64,000 nt of DNA, taken from Asticcacaulis excentricus. Lineage in GTDB: Bacteria; Pseudomonadota; Alphaproteobacteria; Caulobacterales; Caulobacteraceae. The notes under the pieces were generated by a model. It worked only from the letters and a program-made list of their open reading frames with translations. It did not search any database and was not told the origin of the DNA. Location: contig NZ_AP018828.1 in the NCBI RefSeq assembly GCF_003966695.1, positions 1,015,026-1,079,025 of the forward strand, read 5' to 3'. The translations under genes and the position numbers were made by a program. Positions 61,716 through 64,000 of the stretch are shown here, piece after piece (position 1 is the stretch's first letter; each line of letters starts with the position of its first letter).

Positions 61716-63587
61716 CTACTCCGGACGCGGCTTGCGCGGCGCGCCCTTACCGGCGAAGCCGCCCGGACGGCCACCGGGTTTAAAGCCACCCGGCTTGCCC
61801 CCGAAGGATTTGCCGCCACCGGGCTTGCCGCCAAACGACTTGCCTGCTGGACGATCACCAAAGCTGCGTTCGCCGCGGGGCTTGAAGTCGCCTTCACCGC
61901 GCGGTTTGAAATCGCGCTGCGGACGGTCACCCGCCGGGCGTTCGCCACGCGGCTTATCAAAGCGCGGCTTGTCGCCAAAGTTACGATCACCACGCGGCTT
62001 GAAATCACCCTCACCGCGCGGTTTGAAGTCGCGCTGCGGACGGTCACCCGCCGGACGCTCGCCACGCGGTTTGTCAAAGCGCGGCTTGTCGCCGTAGCTG
62101 CGTTCCCCACGCGGTTTAAAGTCACCTTCACCGCGCGGCTTGAAATCACGCTGCGGACGGTCACCCGCCGGACGCTCGCCACGCGGTTTGTCAAAGCGCG
62201 GCTTGTCGCCGTAGCTGCGTTCCCCACGCGGTTTGAAGTCACCTTCGCCACGCGGTTTGAAGTCGCGCTGCGGGCGGTCGCCACGGGGCTTGAAGTCCCC
62301 CTCACCGCGTGGCTTGAAATCACGCTGCGGGCGGTCGCCACGCGGTTTGAAGCTGCCTTCGCTGCGCGGCTTGAACTCGCCGGTGTTGAAGTCTCGTCTG
62401 GGACGCTCGGCGCGCGGCGTCCATTCGCGCTCTTCGCGTTCCGGACGGCGATCACGGGCCTGCCCGTCACCTTCAAAGCGCGGGCGCTCATCGAAATCGC
62501 GCTCGCCAAATTCCTTGGCCTCGTACTTGCGGCGGAAGGCCTCGTCGCGGCTGAGCGGGCGCTCACGGCGTTCCTCACGGCCTTCGCCCTTCGGCGCAAA
62601 GCGTTCACCACCCCCGCGACGGCCGGTGCGCGGCGCGCCCTCGCCTTCGGTCCGGCGCAGGCGCATCGGCGTGCGCGTCTGGGTCTCGCTTTCCGACGGC
62701 AGGTTGCGCGGGTCGATCTTGTCCCCCAGCAGTTCGCGCACGACGCGCGGGCCGATTTCCTCAACCTCGCCCGGCTCGATATCGCCGAGCTGGAACGGGC
62801 CATAGGCCAGACGGATCAGGCGGTTGACCTTCAAGCCCAGGCTGTCGAGCACCTTACGGACTTCGCGGTTCTTGCCTTCGTTGAGCGACACGGTGATCCA
62901 CAGATTGGCGCGGCCATCGGCCTTTTCCTGCGCTTTGTCCAGCTTGGCTTCGATCGGGCCGTATTGCACGCCTTCGACCGTCACGCCGGTTTTCAGCGTG
63001 TCGAGCGCCGCCTGCGTGGTGCGCCCCAGCGCCCGCACGCGATAGACGCGCGTCCAGCCAGTCGTCGGCAGTTCCAGCGCGCGCGCCAGTTCGCCATCAT
63101 TGGTCAGCAGCAGCAGGCCTTCGGAATTGATGTCGAGGCGGCCCACCGAAATCACGCGCGGCAATTCCTGCGGCAGCGAATTGAACACTGTGGGGCGGCC
63201 CTGCGGGTCCTGATGGGTGGTCATCAGGCCGACCGGCTTGTGATAGCGCCACACGCGGGTGGACTCGGCCTTGCGGATCGGCTTGCCTTCGACGGTGATC
63301 AGGTCATCGGGCGATACGGTGGTCGCCGGGGTATCGAGCAGGCGGCCATTGACGGCGATCTTACCCAAACCAATCAGGCGCTCGACTTCGCGGCGCGAGG
63401 CCAGACCGGCACGCGCCAGCACCTTGGCGATGCGCTCCGGCGGGCGCGCGGGCTTACCAAAGGACTTGTCAGCCGGGCCTTTTTTGGCCGCAGGCTTTTT
63501 GACGTAGGATTTTTTGGGGGTGGCGTCGCTGGCAACGCTCTCGGTCGGAGCGGCGGATTCGGGGGTATTATGGTCTTCAGACATCAT
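61716..63587 (-). CDS. RluB/RsuA-family pseudouridine synthase with long repeat tail
   Basis: 623 residues from ATG 63587, chosen because AGG lies 6 nt upstream. ATG codons one codon earlier and later are equally in frame. It has an S4 domain (ERIAKVLARAGLASRREVERLIGLGKIAVNG), then the catalytic domain with the Asp in SVGRLDINSEGLLLLTNDGELA and GKNREVRKVLDSLGLKVNRLIR. The core ends near residue 305. A further 300 residues are Arg/Gly/Asp-rich and disordered, with a 39-residue unit (GDRPQRDFKPRGEGDFKPRG then ERSYGDKPRFDKPRGERPA) repeated about three times plus partials. It probably makes pseudouridine in 23S rRNA. The tail may bind RNA. Confidence 0.93.
   Translation of the reverse strand: MMSEDHNTPESAAPTESVASDATPKKSYVKKPAAKKGPADKSFGKPARPPERIAKVLARAGLASRREVERLIGLGKIAVNGRLLDTPATTVSPDDLITVEGKPIRKAESTRVWRYHKPVGLMTTHQDPQGRPTVFNSLPQELPRVISVGRLDINSEGLLLLTNDGELARALELPTTGWTRVYRVRALGRTTQAALDTLKTGVTVEGVQYGPIEAKLDKAQEKADGRANLWITVSLNEGKNREVRKVLDSLGLKVNRLIRLAYGPFQLGDIEPGEVEEIGPRVVRELLGDKIDPRNLPSESETQTRTPMRLRRTEGEGAPRTGRRGGGERFAPKGEGREERRERPLSRDEAFRRKYEAKEFGERDFDERPRFEGDGQARDRRPEREEREWTPRAERPRRDFNTGEFKPRSEGSFKPRGDRPQRDFKPRGEGDFKPRGDRPQRDFKPRGEGDFKPRGERSYGDKPRFDKPRGERPAGDRPQRDFKPRGEGDFKPRGERSYGDKPRFDKPRGERPAGDRPQRDFKPRGEGDFKPRGDRNFGDKPRFDKPRGERPAGDRPQRDFKPRGEGDFKPRGERSFGDRPAGKSFGGKPGGGKSFGGKPGGFKPGGRPGGFAGKGAPRKPRPE
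61860..62350. repeat. 117-bp coding minisatellite in the pseudouridine synthase gene
   Basis: Tandem units encode the 39-residue repeat. Two units (about 62020-62135 and 62137-62253) are almost identical in DNA, and one variant has GDRNF in place of GERSY. The unit length is a multiple of three, so copy change would keep the frame. Confidence 0.85.
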
Positions 63588-63662
63588 CATTTTCCTGACT
63601 GGGCCTGCTCACGCAGGGCCTTTTAACTTGACGCCGCAGCGGTTTGCCGGTCATCAACCCCT

Positions 63663-64000
63663 ATGGACTCTCCACAGGACATGACTGACGAAACCCTGAT
63701 GCGTCTGGCGCTGGACGAGGCCGAAAAGGCCGCCCAGGCCGGCGAGGTGCCGATAGGCGCTTTAATCTACGATCCGTCAAGTAAAACCATCATTGCGCGC
63801 GCAAAAAATGCACCCATTAGTCTTAATGACCCTTCGGCGCACGCTGAAATACTGGCTTTACGCGCGGCAGGGCAGGTTGTCGGCAATTATCGCCTGACCG
63901 ATCTGTGGCTCTATGTGACGCTGGAACCGTGCGCCATGTGCGCCGGCGCGCTGTCGCACGCCCGTATCGGACGGGTGATATATGGAGCCTCTGACCCCAA
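63663..64000 (+). CDS. tadA: tRNA-specific adenosine deaminase, C-terminus cut by window edge
   Basis: From ATG 63663 the frame is open to the window end (112 residues). The zinc ligands and catalytic Glu lie in SAHAEILALRAA (HAE) and LEPCAMCAGALSHARIGRVIYGA (PCxxC). The N-terminal RLALDEAEKAAQAGEVPIGAL is typical of TadA. It converts A34 to inosine in tRNA-Arg(ACG). ATG 63681 is a later alternative. It is divergent from the pseudouridine synthase gene (75 bp between starts). Confidence 0.93.
   Translation, partial: MDSPQDMTDETLMRLALDEAEKAAQAGEVPIGALIYDPSSKTIIARAKNAPISLNDPSAHAEILALRAAGQVVGNYRLTDLWLYVTLEPCAMCAGALSHARIGRVIYGASDP

Noticed and set aside
61152..63626. 824-codon plus-strand open frame spanning rsmD and the pseudouridine synthase
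   Set aside because: It covers two well-supported minus-strand genes. Its repeat character comes from the minisatellite read backwards.
1..64000. tRNA or rRNA genes
   Set aside because: No cloverleaf with a matching acceptor/T-arm or rRNA-like sequence was recognised in the intergenic regions by eye. A tRNAscan run would be decisive.

Overview
The window looks like a GC-rich alphaproteobacterial chromosome, most likely Caulobacteraceae (Asticcacaulis- or Caulobacter-like). The reasons are a TonB-dependent receptor of the large Caulobacter/Xanthomonas type, alphaproteobacterial families of unknown function (DUF4167, DUF4170, DUF3035), a long divergent HisRS, and an ileS-lspA-DUF3035 run. This assignment is inference from gene content. 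No rRNA, tRNA, CRISPR array, transposase or prophage gene was seen by eye.

Layout. 1-2492: a NarL-type response regulator followed by its sensor kinase, which is cut by the window edge. 2773-3869: two tandem glycine-zipper surface-antigen paralogues. 4300-13386: two TonB-dependent receptors flank RidA, a TetR regulator and an OPT oligopeptide transporter. 13652-16806: a small membrane protein, a prephenate dehydrogenase whose 3' end is duplicated, and a lower-GC LysR/SRPBCC pair. 16824-22151: a CPA2 antiporter, an M13 metallopeptidase, a small membrane protein and a TetR regulator with three palindromic operator candidates. 22478-33948: hisS, DUF4167, prmC and ubiG, then divergent lysC, ptsP and ubiD, a membrane protein and an antisense-overlapping tail gene. 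34256-37601: a Tat-type SGNH esterase and a GGDEF-EAL protein. 37791-46756: pmbA, a CysQ/IMPase-like phosphatase and DUF4170, then the lipid A/Kdo operon msbA-DUF374-waaA-lpxK. A lipoprotein and a tyrosine-phosphatase-like gene sit between these two groups on the other strand. 46938-53021: a third TonB receptor, purD with a low-GC orphan, a Tat-type GH27 alpha-galactosidase, a coding remnant and a GyrI-like protein. 53456-64000: ileS-lspA-DUF3035, mutL, a 46-residue membrane protein, an RluB-type pseudouridine synthase with a repeat tail, rsmD, and a partial tadA.

Functional themes are envelope nutrient uptake (three TonB receptors, OPT transporter, alpha-galactosidase, esterase), lipid A/Kdo assembly, and translation or RNA modification (hisS, ileS, prmC, rsmD, rluB-like, tadA).

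The most unusual signal lies between genes. There are at least six families of palindromic elements. Two diverged neighbouring copies upstream of the first TonB receptor, and three copies of a modular multi-hairpin element placed at gene ends, carry paired substitutions that keep their stems intact. Other items worth a second look are composition patches inside ileS, a duplicated prephenate-dehydrogenase tail that differs only at third codon positions, and a 117-bp coding minisatellite.
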